Shown here in pieces: positions 18,784-28,518 of a DNA stretch of 64,000 nucleotides. The stretch spans positions 2,852,001-2,916,000 of the forward strand of contig NC_007973.1 in assembly GCF_000196015.1 (NCBI RefSeq). The letters are read 5' to 3'. Source of the stretch: Cupriavidus metallidurans CH34 (lineage in GTDB: Bacteria > Pseudomonadota > Gammaproteobacteria > Burkholderiales > Burkholderiaceae). The notes under the pieces were generated by a model that was not told the DNA's origin, made no database searches, and saw only the letters and a program-made list of their open reading frames with translations. The translations under genes were made by a program, and so were the position numbers. The stretch's first letter is position 1. Every line of letters begins with the position of its first letter.

Positions 18784-20484
18784 TCAGCCAGCCTGACGCA
18801 CGTTTTCCGTTTCCTGCAGCTGGCGCCACATCACCTTGCCGGTGCCGGACTTCGGCAGGGCATCGACGAACTCGACCACGCGCGGATACTTGTACGCGGC
18901 CATGTGCTCCTTGGCCCATTCGATGATGTCTTCCGGCTGGGTCTTGCCCTTGGCATCCGCGCGCAGCACCACCACCGCCTTCACCGTTTCGCCGCGATAG
19001 GCATCGCGCGTGCCAATGATGCAGGCTTCCTGCACGGCCGGATGCTTGTACAGCAGGTTTTCCACTTCCGCCGGCCACACCTTGAAGCCAGAGGCATTGA
19101 TCATGCGCTTCAGACGATCGGTGATGAAGAAGTAGCCTTCCTCGTCCATGCGGCCGAGGTCGCCGGTGCGGAAGTACGTCTGGCCTTCGAACTCGATGAA
19201 CGCATCGCGCGTGGCGTCAGGCTTGCCCCAGTAACCCTTGAACACCTGCGGACCGCGCACGATGATCTCGCCCACCTCGTTCGGCGCCAGTTCCTTCAGC
19301 GTGACCGGATCGACCACGCGCGCGTCGGTGTTGAACGTCGGCACGCCCAGGCATTGCAGCTTCGGCCGGTCGGCCGGGTTGCTGTGCGTCGGCGCCATCG
19401 TTTCCGACAGGCCGTAACCTTCCAGATAGTTCAGGCCGAACTGAGTCTTCAGGCGCTCCGCCACGGCCTGCGGCATCGCCGCGCCGCCTCCGCCGATATA
19501 GCGCAGGCTGCTCATGTCGAACGACGCCAGGTTCGGGCTGCCCAGGAAGTCGATCACCATGGTCGGGATATTGGTCCAGTGCGTGACCTGGTAGCGGGAG
19601 ATCAGGTGGCCAGCCACTTCGCGATCCCAACGCGGCAGCATCACCACCGTCGCGCCGCTGTAGATCGGACCATTCATGCCGTACTGCATCCCCGTCACGT
19701 GGAACAGCGGCAGCACCGACAGGATCACCGATTCCGCGCCGCTGCCCGACCACGTCGAGCCGCCGACGATGTTGTGCATCACCGAGCGATGGGTATGAAT
19801 ACAACCTTTCGGGAAGCCGGTGGTGCCAGAGGTGTACGGCATCACGGCCATGTCATCCGGTCCGGCGGTATGCGGGCCTGGCTTCAGGCCGGCGGCAAGC
19901 GCCTTGGCCCACGGCGTGGCGTTGTCCGGCAGCGGATGCTCGGCGGTGAGCCAAGCCGGCGGTGCGTCCTCCGGATGCACGTGGGTCGGCGGCAGGGCAT
20001 CGGTGTATTGGGTCACGAGCAGATGCTGGAGGCGCTCATCGGCTGACAGTTCGGCATCGGCCTGCATCACGCCAGCGGCCAGATCCGCCGTACAGATGGC
20101 CACGCGCGCCTGGCCGTCGGTCACGTAATGCTTGAACTCCTCGGACCGGTTCATCGGATTGACCGGTACCACCACGGCATCGGCACGCAGGATCGCGTAG
20201 TAGCTGATGATGAACTGCGGGCAGTTCTGCATGTAGAGCAACACACGATCGCCCTTCTTCACCCCTGCCTTCTGCTGCAGCCAGCCTGCCAGCGCGGTGG
20301 CTTGCGCCTCCAGTTCACGGAACGTGATCGCATTGCCAAAATAGCGGATCGCCGCCTTGTCCGCATAACGGTGCGCCGAGACTTCGAGGTTGTACCAGAG
20401 CGAAGTCTCCGGCAGCACGATGCTCGTCGGCACCCGTTTGGGCCAGAACTGGAAATGGGGGCGAACGGACGGCGTTGTGGTCAT
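18784..20484 (-). CDS. long-chain fatty acid--CoA ligase (AMP-forming)
   Basis: ANL-superfamily acyl-CoA synthetase, 566 aa, activating a carboxylic acid through an acyl-AMP. Motifs: P-loop-like YTSGTTGFPKG, A5 GYGLSETMAP, A7 YFRTGDLGRMDEEGY, A8 hinge RLKRMINASGFKVWP, and the catalytic Lys region PKSGTGKVMWRQL near the C-terminus. AGGAG precedes ATG 20484. Chain-length specificity is not readable; it is a medium or long-chain ligase by overall resemblance. An inverted repeat 93 bases upstream could be its operator. Confidence 0.9.
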   Translation of the reverse strand: MTTTPSVRPHFQFWPKRVPTSIVLPETSLWYNLEVSAHRYADKAAIRYFGNAITFRELEAQATALAGWLQQKAGVKKGDRVLLYMQNCPQFIISYYAILRADAVVVPVNPMNRSEEFKHYVTDGQARVAICTADLAAGVMQADAELSADERLQHLLVTQYTDALPPTHVHPEDAPPAWLTAEHPLPDNATPWAKALAAGLKPGPHTAGPDDMAVMPYTSGTTGFPKGCIHTHRSVMHNIVGGSTWSGSGAESVILSVLPLFHVTGMQYGMNGPIYSGATVVMLPRWDREVAGHLISRYQVTHWTNIPTMVIDFLGSPNLASFDMSSLRYIGGGGAAMPQAVAERLKTQFGLNYLEGYGLSETMAPTHSNPADRPKLQCLGVPTFNTDARVVDPVTLKELAPNEVGEIIVRGPQVFKGYWGKPDATRDAFIEFEGQTYFRTGDLGRMDEEGYFFITDRLKRMINASGFKVWPAEVENLLYKHPAVQEACIIGTRDAYRGETVKAVVVLRADAKGKTQPEDIIEWAKEHMAAYKYPRVVEFVDALPKSGTGKVMWRQLQETENVRQAG

Positions 20485-20576
20485 GGTGTCTCCTGCGGAC
20501 GGTCGGGCGTCGACCGGATTTCTGGAATCGCTAGCGTCGCGAGGTAGGCCTCGCGTATCGGTCAAGCAATATAACT

Positions 20577-20588
20577 GAACGACCGTTC
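20577..20588 (-). promoter_or_regulatory. inverted repeat upstream of the acyl-CoA ligase
   Basis: GAACG-AC-CGTTC is a perfect 12-bp inverted repeat in the divergent region between the ligase and the thioredoxin gene. The form resembles TetR-family operators that control fatty-acid genes, but no regulator gene is adjacent. Confidence 0.35.
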
Positions 20589-20718
20589 TATTTTCAACAG
20601 GATGTTTTCCCGCCCCTCCCGTACGTGGGGTTGCTGAGGTTGTTTTCGGCGCTTACGCCCTCACAATAAGAAGGTCAGGCCGTACCCGACGGCCCTTTCA
20701 ATTCCGAGGTGCAGAACA

Positions 20719-21561
20719 ATGAGCGACGTCACCCTGCAGAACTTTGAAGCCGATGTCATTGAGATGTCGCGCCAGGTCCCCGTGCTGGTCGACTTCTGGG
20801 CGCCGTGGTGCGGCCCGTGCCGCACGTTGGGACCGATGCTGGAAAAGCTGGAGGCGGAATCTGGCGGCAAGTGGCGGCTGGCAAAGGTCAACGTCGACGA
20901 AAACCAGGAACTCGCCGCCCATTTCGGCGTGCGCAGCATTCCGCATGTGGTGGCATTTGCCGACGGGCAGGCCGTCGACCAGTTCATCGGCGTGCTACCG
21001 GAATCGCAACTACGGGAATTCCTGGATCGCCTGACGCCGAATCCGGGCGAGTTGGCGCTGCGCGAAGCCGTCGAACTTGCCGCCGCTGGCGACCGCGAAG
21101 CCGCGCAGGCATCGTTCCAGGCCGCACTGGCCTACGATCCGGGCGCAGACACCGCACGCCTGACGTACATCGGGTTCCTGCTGGACGGCAACAAGATCGC
21201 CGATGCGGAAACCGAGTTCGGCCTGCTCTCTCCGCGCGCCGCGCAGGAAGATGCGTATGCCGCGCTGCAAACGCGCCTTGAAGCCATGAAGGGAGTGGGC
21301 GATCTGCCCGATGGCGCCGATCTGAAGGCGCGGGTGGCGGCGAATCCGGCCGATCTGCCAGCGCGACTGGATCTGGCGCATGTACTGATCGCCCGTCGCG
21401 AGTACGAAGCCGCGCTTGAGCAACTGCTGGAAATCGTGCGGAGCGACCGCTGGTTCGAAGACGACGTTGGCCGCAAGACCATGCTCTCGGTGTTCGAGCT
21501 CATGGGCGACGACCCGGCGGTATCACGGTGGCGCCGCCAACTCGCCACCGTCCTGAACTGA
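20719..21561 (+). CDS. cnoX: thioredoxin-TPR co-chaperone (CnoX/YbbN type)
   Basis: Thioredoxin domain (1 to about 107) with active site WCGPC (Cys31, Cys34) and the cis-proline loop SIPHVV, followed by a tetratricopeptide-like C-terminal half. This is the CnoX/YbbN architecture, which protects proteins from oxidative damage and hands clients to GroEL and DnaK. E. coli CnoX lacks the CxxC, whereas this one keeps CGPC and should be redox active. 280 aa is normal. It is divergent from the acyl-CoA ligase and ends at a hairpin. Confidence 0.88.
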   Translation: MSDVTLQNFEADVIEMSRQVPVLVDFWAPWCGPCRTLGPMLEKLEAESGGKWRLAKVNVDENQELAAHFGVRSIPHVVAFADGQAVDQFIGVLPESQLREFLDRLTPNPGELALREAVELAAAGDREAAQASFQAALAYDPGADTARLTYIGFLLDGNKIADAETEFGLLSPRAAQEDAYAALQTRLEAMKGVGDLPDGADLKARVAANPADLPARLDLAHVLIARREYEAALEQLLEIVRSDRWFEDDVGRKTMLSVFELMGDDPAVSRWRRQLATVLN

Positions 21562-21572
21562 ATTTGAGGTAG

Positions 21573-21596
21573 CTGACGGTCCAGTCGGACCGTCAG
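21573..21596. terminator. hairpin between cnoX and the hemerythrin gene
   Basis: A 10-bp perfect stem, CTGACGGTCC (21573-21582) with GGACCGTCAG (21587-21596), and a 4-nt loop. It lies between two converging genes and overlaps the hemerythrin stop codon. There is no T-run. Confidence 0.6.
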
Positions 21597-22075
21597 GCCG
21601 CAGGTGCCTCGACCAGCGAGAAGCCGTTGGCTTTCATGTGCTCCACCATCATCGTATCCATCGACTTCACGTGATTGTCGAACCAACCCGACAACTCACC
21701 CGTCAGGCGTCGACCCAGCGACAGCGCGCCCTTGCCCGGACCCTCTGGGTCAGCCCGTTCCTCCACGATCTTGTCGCGCACGGCCTTGGCCACGGACATC
21801 ACGCCCTGATGCTCGTTGCTGTGGCAGAAGCGCGGGCCGAACTGCATCGCTTCCATCCACTGCTCCTCCTGCTCGAAGTGGTGGCGCGTATGCTCGATCC
21901 ACTCCTCGAAAGCGGCCAGGAAACCGGCATCGTCGGCTTTTTCCATGGCCGCGAGCAACTGGAGGAATTCGGCGTGCGTGGCATCGGTGACGGGCTCGCC
22001 AAGGCGCAGATCGTCGGGCAGGCCCTCGGCCGAGAGGCCGGCGTAGGGGTCGGCGTAGGAGTCGGTATTGGTCAT
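21593..22075 (-). CDS. hemerythrin-domain protein
   Basis: Bacteriohemerythrin-like protein of 160 aa, expected to bind O2 or sense it through a di-iron site. The ligand pattern is visible: His in DATHAEFLQLL, HTRHHFEQEE, HSNEHQGVM, and DNHVKSMDTMM with the final Asp. ATG 22075 starts MTNTDSYADPYAG; the frame upstream shows no similarity. It is a single-domain cytosolic protein, divergent from the kinase gene. Confidence 0.9.
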   Translation of the reverse strand: MTNTDSYADPYAGLSAEGLPDDLRLGEPVTDATHAEFLQLLAAMEKADDAGFLAAFEEWIEHTRHHFEQEEQWMEAMQFGPRFCHSNEHQGVMSVAKAVRDKIVEERADPEGPGKGALSLGRRLTGELSGWFDNHVKSMDTMMVEHMKANGFSLVEAPAA

Positions 22076-22208
22076 GGAACCGCAGGATAAGGAAGCCGTG
22101 AACAGTCGGCAAGCATACCCATTCCGCACCAGTCTGGTCTGATTTCCCGCAAACGGCGCTACAAATGACGTTATCCTTGCGACTCATGCCTCACGCTGGA
22201 CACGTGCA

Positions 22209-22787
22209 ATGCCACGATTGATTTTCTTCTGCGGCCATGCCGGTACCGGTAAGACCACCCTAGCCCACAAGCTGATCGGCCCGCTGATGCAGGCCACCGG
22301 CGAACCCTTCTGCCTGCTGGACAAGGACACGCTCTACGGCCGCTACAGCGCCGCCGCGATGCGGGCGATCACTGGCGATCCGAACGATCGCGACAGCCCC
22401 GCCTATCTCGACAACCTGCGGGACCCCGAATACGAAGGCCTGCTCGATACCGCTCGTGAAAACCTGATGCTCGGTATCAGCGTGATCGTGGTCGGCCCGC
22501 TCTCGCGCGAAATCCGTGCACATCAGCTCACCGACCCCTCGTGGCTGCGTGTACCCGAAGGCACGCAGACCCATGTCGTCTGGGTGCACCTGCCCGAAAG
22601 CGAAGCCCAGGCCCGGATCGTCCGGCGCGGCAACCCCAACGACGCCTACAAGCTTGCCCACTGGGACGCCTATCGCACGCGCCGCTTCCTGCCCGAGCCG
22701 GCCGAATATCCCGAATTGATCTACTTCGACAACGTCGCGCCCCAAGAGGCGGACGTCAATCGGCTGCTCGCGGCATTAGCCGCCTGA
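22209..22787 (+). CDS. P-loop kinase-like ATPase (AAA_33 / zeta-toxin-like fold)
   Basis: 192 aa with a Walker A GHAGTGKTTLAHKL at residues 9-22 and a kinase-like layout: LLDKDTLYGR acceptor-site region and a C-terminal LID-like RIVRRGNPNDAYKL. Such proteins phosphorylate small molecules or RNA termini; the substrate is not identifiable. The last 12 bases overlap tail-to-tail with tcdA on the other strand. Confidence 0.75.
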   Translation: MPRLIFFCGHAGTGKTTLAHKLIGPLMQATGEPFCLLDKDTLYGRYSAAAMRAITGDPNDRDSPAYLDNLRDPEYEGLLDTARENLMLGISVIVVGPLSREIRAHQLTDPSWLRVPEGTQTHVVWVHLPESEAQARIVRRGNPNDAYKLAHWDAYRTRRFLPEPAEYPELIYFDNVAPQEADVNRLLAALAA

Positions 22788-23630
22788 GGCAATTGCCCCG
22801 ATCACAGCCGAAGCGGCCACAAAGCCGAACACGGCAGTCACTGCCACCGAGGAGCCAAAACCCGCGCAGGCCAGCCCCTGCGGGCCCTGGCGTGGCGCGG
22901 GCGGCACCTCGTCGATCTCGCACGCCTGCTGTTCGGGTTCGGGGTAGCGCAGCGGTTCGTCCGAGTAGACCGCCTGGATGCCGAACTTCTTCTTTGGATC
23001 ACGCGGAAAGCCCCACTGGCGCCGCAGGTTGCCACGAACCTTGGCCAGCAGCGGGTCCTGGATCGTACGGGCCAGGTCCTCGATGCGCACGCGCGTCGGG
23101 TCGAGCTGGCCGCCCGCCCCGCCACACGTGATCACGCGAGCGTCCTCACGGCGCGCCCACCCGAGGATCGCGGTCTTGACCTTCACGGCGTCAATAGCGT
23201 CGATCACGTAGTCAAACCCCGACAACAGGGCCTGCACGTTGTCCTCGGTCACGAAGTCGTCCACGGCCGTCACGCGGCAGCGCGGATTGATCGCCACGAT
23301 ACGTTCGGCCATCGCGTCCACCTTGGAACGGCCATAGGCGTCGCCCAGTGCATGGATCTGTCGGTTGGTATTCGATGCCGCGATATGGTCCAGGTCGATC
23401 AGCGTCAGGCGGCCCACGGCGTTTCGGGCCAATGCCTCCGCTGCCCAGCTTCCCACCCCGCCGATGCCGATCACGCAGACGTTGGCCGTTTCGAGCCGCG
23501 CCAGGCCTTCGGCGCCATACAGGCGCGCGACGCCGCCAAAGCGGCGATGATAATCATCGTCCTCGGGGCTTTCGTGAGACAACGGCGCAGGCAAGTCCTG
23601 CGCCGCGAGAGGCGTGGGGGTAAGGGTCAT
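22776..23630 (-). CDS. tcdA: tRNA threonylcarbamoyladenosine dehydratase
   Basis: ThiF/MoeB/HesA-fold enzyme that cyclises t6A37 to ct6A in ANN-decoding tRNAs. The ATP-binding motif GIGGVGSWAAEALARNAVG and the following LIDLDHIAASNTNRQ match TcdA (CsdL). The C-terminal hydrophobic stretch (GFGSSVAVTAVFGFVAASA) is the membrane-associated tail typical of TcdA and absent from ThiF. ATG 23630 gives 284 aa; a longer frame to 23684 has no support. Confidence 0.92.
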   Translation of the reverse strand: MTLTPTPLAAQDLPAPLSHESPEDDDYHRRFGGVARLYGAEGLARLETANVCVIGIGGVGSWAAEALARNAVGRLTLIDLDHIAASNTNRQIHALGDAYGRSKVDAMAERIVAINPRCRVTAVDDFVTEDNVQALLSGFDYVIDAIDAVKVKTAILGWARREDARVITCGGAGGQLDPTRVRIEDLARTIQDPLLAKVRGNLRRQWGFPRDPKKKFGIQAVYSDEPLRYPEPEQQACEIDEVPPAPRQGPQGLACAGFGSSVAVTAVFGFVAASAVIGAIASGG

Positions 23631-23824
23631 GCGTTCTTGTTGCTGTGTCTGCCGGCACCGGCTGCCGACGAACCGTGCCGGCATTTTATGCCAGCCGCCG
23701 CCTCCGGGTCGGCGCCAGGATTCTGAAAGTCAGTCAAAGGCGGACAAACGCATTGGCATTGCCTCCCTACAATAGGCATAGTGGTTGATCCGCCGCATGG
23801 CTGACACCAGGAGATAACGTTCCC

Positions 23825-26032
23825 ATGCCCGCCTCGCACCGCCGCCGCAAGATTGCTCTCTGGAGCCTGTTCACGCCACTGGCGCTGATCGCGCTGGTGG
23901 TCGTCGTCGTCCTGACCTTCGACTGGAACCGCATCAAGCCGTGGCTCAACGACAAGGTCACACAGGCCATCGGCCGGCCATTCGCCATCAACGGTGACCT
24001 GACGGTGACCTGGAGACGTGCCGAGGGCGAGGCCGGCTGGCGCGCGCTGGTGCCGTGGCCCCGCCTGTCGGCCAAGGACATCACGGTCGGCAACCCGGAC
24101 TGGGCCAAGCAGCCGAGCCTCGCCACCATCCGCGAGCTGATCTTTATCCTGCGGCCAGCCCCGCTGCTGACGCACGAGATCAGCGTGCCTACGATCGTGG
24201 TGGACAGCCCCGCGGTCTGGCTCGAACGCCTGGCCGACCGCCGTAACAACTGGACATTCGATACCGGACCGGAAACCGGCGAGTCGCCGTGGCATCTCGA
24301 TGTTGGCGAAATCGTGCTGGAACGCGGCAACCTGTCCCTGAACGATGGCGCGGAGAAGATCGAGTTGCAGGCCACACTCGACACGATCGGCGACCAGCCA
24401 CTCTACGATCAGGAACGCGACGGCGCGCTCGCCCCGTCCGCTGACGCCTCGGCGGCTTCCGCGCCCGCGGGCGCGTCAAACAAGACGGAAAGCAAACCCG
24501 AGAGCCGTTATGGCATCCGCTGGAAGGTCGTCGGCCATTACAACCAGGCCACGATCAATGCGACGGGCAAGGCCGGCACGGCGCTGAGCCTGCGCGACAC
24601 CCGCAAGCCTTTCCCGCTCCAGGCCGACGTACGCGTCGGCGGCACGCGGGCCCGAATCGAGGGAACGCTGACCAATCCGGCGGAACTGGGTGCGCTGGAC
24701 GTGAGTCTGGTGCTGTCCGGCGACAACATGGCGCGGCTCTACGCGCTGACCGGCGTGGTGCTGCCATCCACGCCGCCGTACGAAACACGCGGCCGGCTGG
24801 TGGCCACACTCAAGAAAGGCGCATCGTCCTATACATACCGAAACTTCACGGGCAAGGTTGGCAGCAGTGACCTCGGTGGCACGCTGACGTTCGCGCAGCG
24901 CGCGCCACGACCGTTGCTGTCCGGTGAGCTGGTGTCGAAACAGCTGCTATTCACCGATCTCGCGCCGATCATCGGCGCCGAGGCCAAGCCCGGCCAGGCC
25001 GCCGCGGAAAGCACGGTCAAGCAGCCCGCAAACAAGGTACTGCCCGTGGCACCCTTTCATACCGAGCGCTGGGATGCCATCGATGCCGATGTGACATTCA
25101 CGGGAGAGCGCATCGTTCGCGACGAAACGCTGCCGATCACGAAACTGACCACGCACGTCAAGCTGACCGATGGCGTGTTGCGGCTCGATCCCCTCAATTT
25201 CGGCCTGGCCGGCGGCAACCTCGTCTCGACGATCCAGCTCGATGGCAAGCGCGAGCCGATGGCTGCCATGGTCGACATGCACGCACGCCATCTGCAGATC
25301 CGGCAGCTCTTCCCGAAGATCGAGTCGATGCACGCGAGCGTTGGCGAGGTCAATGGCGGTGCCAGGCTGACCGCCACCGGCAACTCGGTCGCGGCGCTGC
25401 TCGGCTCGGCGAACGGCGAAGCCCGGTTGCTGGTCGAGAATGGCACGGTCAGCAAGTTCATCCTGGAGGCAATCGGCCTGAACGTCGGCAGTGTGGTGAT
25501 TTCGAAGCTCTTCGGCGACAAGCCGGTGCAGATCAACTGCGGCGTCAGCGCGTTCGGCATCACCAATGGCGTGGCCCAAGCGCAGACATTTGTGCTCGAC
25601 ACGCAGGATGCCGTGATCACGACCGAAGGCGCGATCGACTTCAAGGACGAGGAACTGGCCCTGACGATTCATCCCGATTCCAAGGGATTGCGCATCCTCT
25701 CGCTGCGCTCGCCGCTCTACGTCGGCGGAACATTCAAGAAGCCGTCCGTCAGTCCGAACTACGCCATCCTGGCGCTGCGCGCCGGCAGCGCGCTGGCGCT
25801 GGCATTTACGGCGCCTGTCGCACTGGTGGTCCCCCTGCTCGACATCTCGCCGGCAGAGGACAGCCAGTGCGGCAAGCTGCTGGCGAACCTGAAAAAGCGG
25901 CCTGTCATTGCCACGCCGCCGGGCAAGCCCGGTCCAAAGAACCGGCAGCCCGCATCCACCCCATCTGTCCCCGCTGCACCGCACAATCTGTCGCGTCCTA
26001 CCAACGATGCGCAGCTCTTCCAGGGGGGCTGA
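23825..26032 (+). CDS. AsmA family protein
   Basis: 735-aa inner-membrane-anchored periplasmic protein. A single N-terminal helix (about 13-31, LFTPLALIALVVVVVLTF) is followed by the AsmA N-domain (GRPFAINGDLTVTW) and a C-terminal AsmA_2 domain with glycine-rich beta repeats. AsmA-like proteins are thought to carry phospholipids between membranes. The Pro/Ala-rich tail is variable. It is divergent from tcdA and monocistronic. Confidence 0.88.
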   Translation: MPASHRRRKIALWSLFTPLALIALVVVVVLTFDWNRIKPWLNDKVTQAIGRPFAINGDLTVTWRRAEGEAGWRALVPWPRLSAKDITVGNPDWAKQPSLATIRELIFILRPAPLLTHEISVPTIVVDSPAVWLERLADRRNNWTFDTGPETGESPWHLDVGEIVLERGNLSLNDGAEKIELQATLDTIGDQPLYDQERDGALAPSADASAASAPAGASNKTESKPESRYGIRWKVVGHYNQATINATGKAGTALSLRDTRKPFPLQADVRVGGTRARIEGTLTNPAELGALDVSLVLSGDNMARLYALTGVVLPSTPPYETRGRLVATLKKGASSYTYRNFTGKVGSSDLGGTLTFAQRAPRPLLSGELVSKQLLFTDLAPIIGAEAKPGQAAAESTVKQPANKVLPVAPFHTERWDAIDADVTFTGERIVRDETLPITKLTTHVKLTDGVLRLDPLNFGLAGGNLVSTIQLDGKREPMAAMVDMHARHLQIRQLFPKIESMHASVGEVNGGARLTATGNSVAALLGSANGEARLLVENGTVSKFILEAIGLNVGSVVISKLFGDKPVQINCGVSAFGITNGVAQAQTFVLDTQDAVITTEGAIDFKDEELALTIHPDSKGLRILSLRSPLYVGGTFKKPSVSPNYAILALRAGSALALAFTAPVALVVPLLDISPAEDSQCGKLLANLKKRPVIATPPGKPGPKNRQPASTPSVPAAPHNLSRPTNDAQLFQGG

Positions 26033-26341
26033 AGGCCGGCCATGGGTTACGCATGGCTTCCACGCAACAGATCGCTGAAAGAATCTGTTGCGGATTTGCA
26101 CTTCCCCCCCTTCACCAACGTTGTGCATGACCGACGTCAGTCGCATAATCAAACGGCCATTGACTAAGCAAGCATTTAACACAATGGCGAACAACGGTTG
26201 CCGTTGCTGGTCCAGTCCAGCCATTGACGACCTTGTCTGGTGCGGCCTCGCGCCGCACTGGTTTTTCTTTCGCGCGTCTTATCGCCTGGGCCCCTGAATC
26301 GTTGCCGGCGGCGCGAACCACCCCATTGCCACCGCGCCCCC
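26033..26341 (+). other. intergenic region, no gene seen
   Basis: About 309 bases between the asmA stop and the chosen MFS start. It is AT-richer than its surroundings and contains a TTGACT (26160-26165) without a matching -10 at normal spacing. The MFS frame is open through the last 102 bases, so part of it could be coding if the ATG at 26240 is used. Confidence 0.5.
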
Positions 26342-27532
26342 ATGACGTTGCCCCACGCCGCCGTCCCCCCGATCAGTTGGCTGATCGCGCTGACGGTGTG
26401 CAACCATTTGGCGTTCAACGCCAGTCGCGTCGTCGTTTCCCTCTTTGCCATCTCGCTGAAGGCGTCCACCGTGACGCTGGGCATCCTCATGTCGCTCTAC
26501 GCGCTATTGCCGATGTTCCTGGCAATTCGCGCCGGCAAGCGCATTGACGAGATCGGGCCACGCCTGCCGATGACGGCGGGCTCGCTGATGGTGGTGGCCG
26601 GCACGCTGCTGCCAGCGGTCTGGCATGACATCGCCTCGCTGTACGGTGCCTGCGCGCTGATCGGCGTGGGCTTCATGCTCGTGCAGGTGGCCATGCAACT
26701 GCTAATCGGTCAGGTATCGACCAACGAAACCCGCCTGCGCAACTACACGCTACACGCACTGGGCCTGTCCATCTCGGGCACGCTGGGTCCCGTGGCGATG
26801 GGCTATATGATCGAGCACGCCGGATACCGTGCGGCATTCTGCGTGCTGGTGGCCATCGCGCTGGTCGGCCAGGCTGGCCTGCAGTACGTGCGTCCGCGCC
26901 TGCCGGCGCAAGGCGGCAACGCAGGCAGGATCGCCATCGAGGACGGCTCGCGCCGGTCGACGCTGGATCTGCTGCAGCACCCCGAGTTGCGTGCGGTGTT
27001 CATCGCCAGCGCCGTGCTTTCGGCCGCGTGGGATCTCCACGCGTTCCTGATTCCGATCCAGGGCACGCATATCGGCCTGTCTCCGTCGTCGATCGGCTGG
27101 GTACTCGGTGCGTTCTCGATCGCCACGCTGGCGATCCGCGTGGCCATGCCGATGGTGTCGCGCCACTTTTCCGAATGGCGGATCATCCGCCTGGCGCTGA
27201 CCGTGGGCGCGATGGCATATCTGGTCTACCCGTTCGTGTCGCACTTCTGGCTCATGTGCAGCCTGGCATTCGTGCTCGGCCTCGCGCTGGGCAGCGCCCA
27301 GCCGAACGTCATGAACATCCTGCACACGGTGTCGCCGTCGGGCCGCGCCGGCGAGGCGCTTGGCCTGCGTTCGGCGGTACTGAACACGAGCCAGGTGGTG
27401 TGGCCGCTGACCTTTGGCGTGGTCGGCACGGCGCTTGGCATGTTGCCGATCTTCCTGTCGATGGCCGGCGCGATGGGCATGGCGGGTTACTACTCGCGCA
27501 AACAGTCGCGCAAGATCGCCCTGCCCGACTAA
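26342..27532 (+). CDS. MFS transporter
   Basis: Major facilitator superfamily protein of 396 aa with about 12 hydrophobic helices; the loop between helices 2 and 3 reads RAGKRIDEIGPRLPM, a degenerate form of the MFS signature. Substrate unknown. ATG 26342 (MTLPHAAVPPISWLIAL) starts just before helix 1; the alternative ATG 26240 adds an Arg/Pro-rich tail and is less likely. There is no clear ribosome site. Confidence 0.85.
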   Translation: MTLPHAAVPPISWLIALTVCNHLAFNASRVVVSLFAISLKASTVTLGILMSLYALLPMFLAIRAGKRIDEIGPRLPMTAGSLMVVAGTLLPAVWHDIASLYGACALIGVGFMLVQVAMQLLIGQVSTNETRLRNYTLHALGLSISGTLGPVAMGYMIEHAGYRAAFCVLVAIALVGQAGLQYVRPRLPAQGGNAGRIAIEDGSRRSTLDLLQHPELRAVFIASAVLSAAWDLHAFLIPIQGTHIGLSPSSIGWVLGAFSIATLAIRVAMPMVSRHFSEWRIIRLALTVGAMAYLVYPFVSHFWLMCSLAFVLGLALGSAQPNVMNILHTVSPSGRAGEALGLRSAVLNTSQVVWPLTFGVVGTALGMLPIFLSMAGAMGMAGYYSRKQSRKIALPD

Positions 27533-27665
27533 GCACCCTCGGCGCCCCGAGGTGCCCTAAGCGCGTTGCGGCAACGCAAATGCAGCGTGCAGCGCATTCG
27601 CTATACTCGAAGTACGCATATCCGCGCGATTCGTGCGCGGAACGCAAACCTTCCTGATACGCGAC

Positions 27666-28304
27666 ATGACCCAACTCGCAGACCTGCGCCGCAACTACAT
27701 GCTGAGCGCGCTTTCCGAAACCGACGTCGCTCCCGACCCGATTCGCCAGTTCCAGTCGTGGTTCGACGAAGCCATGCAAGCCAAGCTGCCTGAGCCGAAC
27801 GCCATGACGCTGGCCACCGTGGGCGCCGACGGCCAGCCGTCCGCGCGCATCGTGCTGCTCAAGGGCATGGATGCCGACGGCTTCACATTCTTCACCAATT
27901 ACGAAAGCCGCAAGGGCGTTGACCTGCTGGCCAACCCGCGCGCGGCTCTGTTGTTCCATTGGGTGCAGCTCGAGCGGCAGATCCGCGTCGAAGGCATCGT
28001 CGAGAAGGTCGAGGATGCGGAGAGCGACGCCTACTACGCGTCGCGGCCGCTCGGTTCACGCCTGGGTGCCTGGGCATCCGAACAGAGCCGCGAGGTTGCT
28101 GGCCGCGACGTGATCGAAGCGCGCGAAGCGGATTTCCGCAACAAGTTCGGCGAGAACCCGCCGCGCCCGCCGCACTGGGGCGGCTACAGGCTCAAACCGA
28201 CTTGGATCGAGTTCTGGCAAGGCCGCCCTTCGCGCCTGCACGATCGAATCGCCTATCGCCAGAACGCTGATGGAAACTGGCAAATCGTGAGGCTCTCGCC
28301 CTGA
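27666..28304 (+). CDS. pdxH: pyridoxamine/pyridoxine 5'-phosphate oxidase
   Basis: FMN enzyme that oxidises PNP or PMP to pyridoxal 5'-phosphate. 212 aa. Typical segments: [19 protein letters not shown] at the N-terminus, [12 protein letters not shown] and [10 protein letters not shown] for FMN and substrate binding, and the C-terminal PPHWGGYRL and RLHDRIAY. It stands alone. The PLP it makes is the cofactor for KynU and GlyA elsewhere in the window. Confidence 0.96.
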   Translation: MTQLADLRRNYMLSALSETDVAPDPIRQFQSWFDEAMQAKLPEPNAMTLATVGADGQPSARIVLLKGMDADGFTFFTNYESRKGVDLLANPRAALLFHWVQLERQIRVEGIVEKVEDAESDAYYASRPLGSRLGAWASEQSREVAGRDVIEAREADFRNKFGENPPRPPHWGGYRLKPTWIEFWQGRPSRLHDRIAYRQNADGNWQIVRLSP

Positions 28305-28518
28305 CGCCATCAGCGTCTGCGAGGTCTGATAGACATTTGTCCAATGAAGGACCTGCACTGCACAATTTCAAAAATTGGCGTAAAGTTTGACGGTTGCTGC
28401 ACCGGCTATGCACCGGTGCGCACCCCAAGGCCAGCGCTGCGTATGAACGCGCAGTGATCGCAGCAGACCGTGGGGCATTCGTTCGAGAGGGATAACCAAC
28501 CAATCGGGAGAAAGCCGC

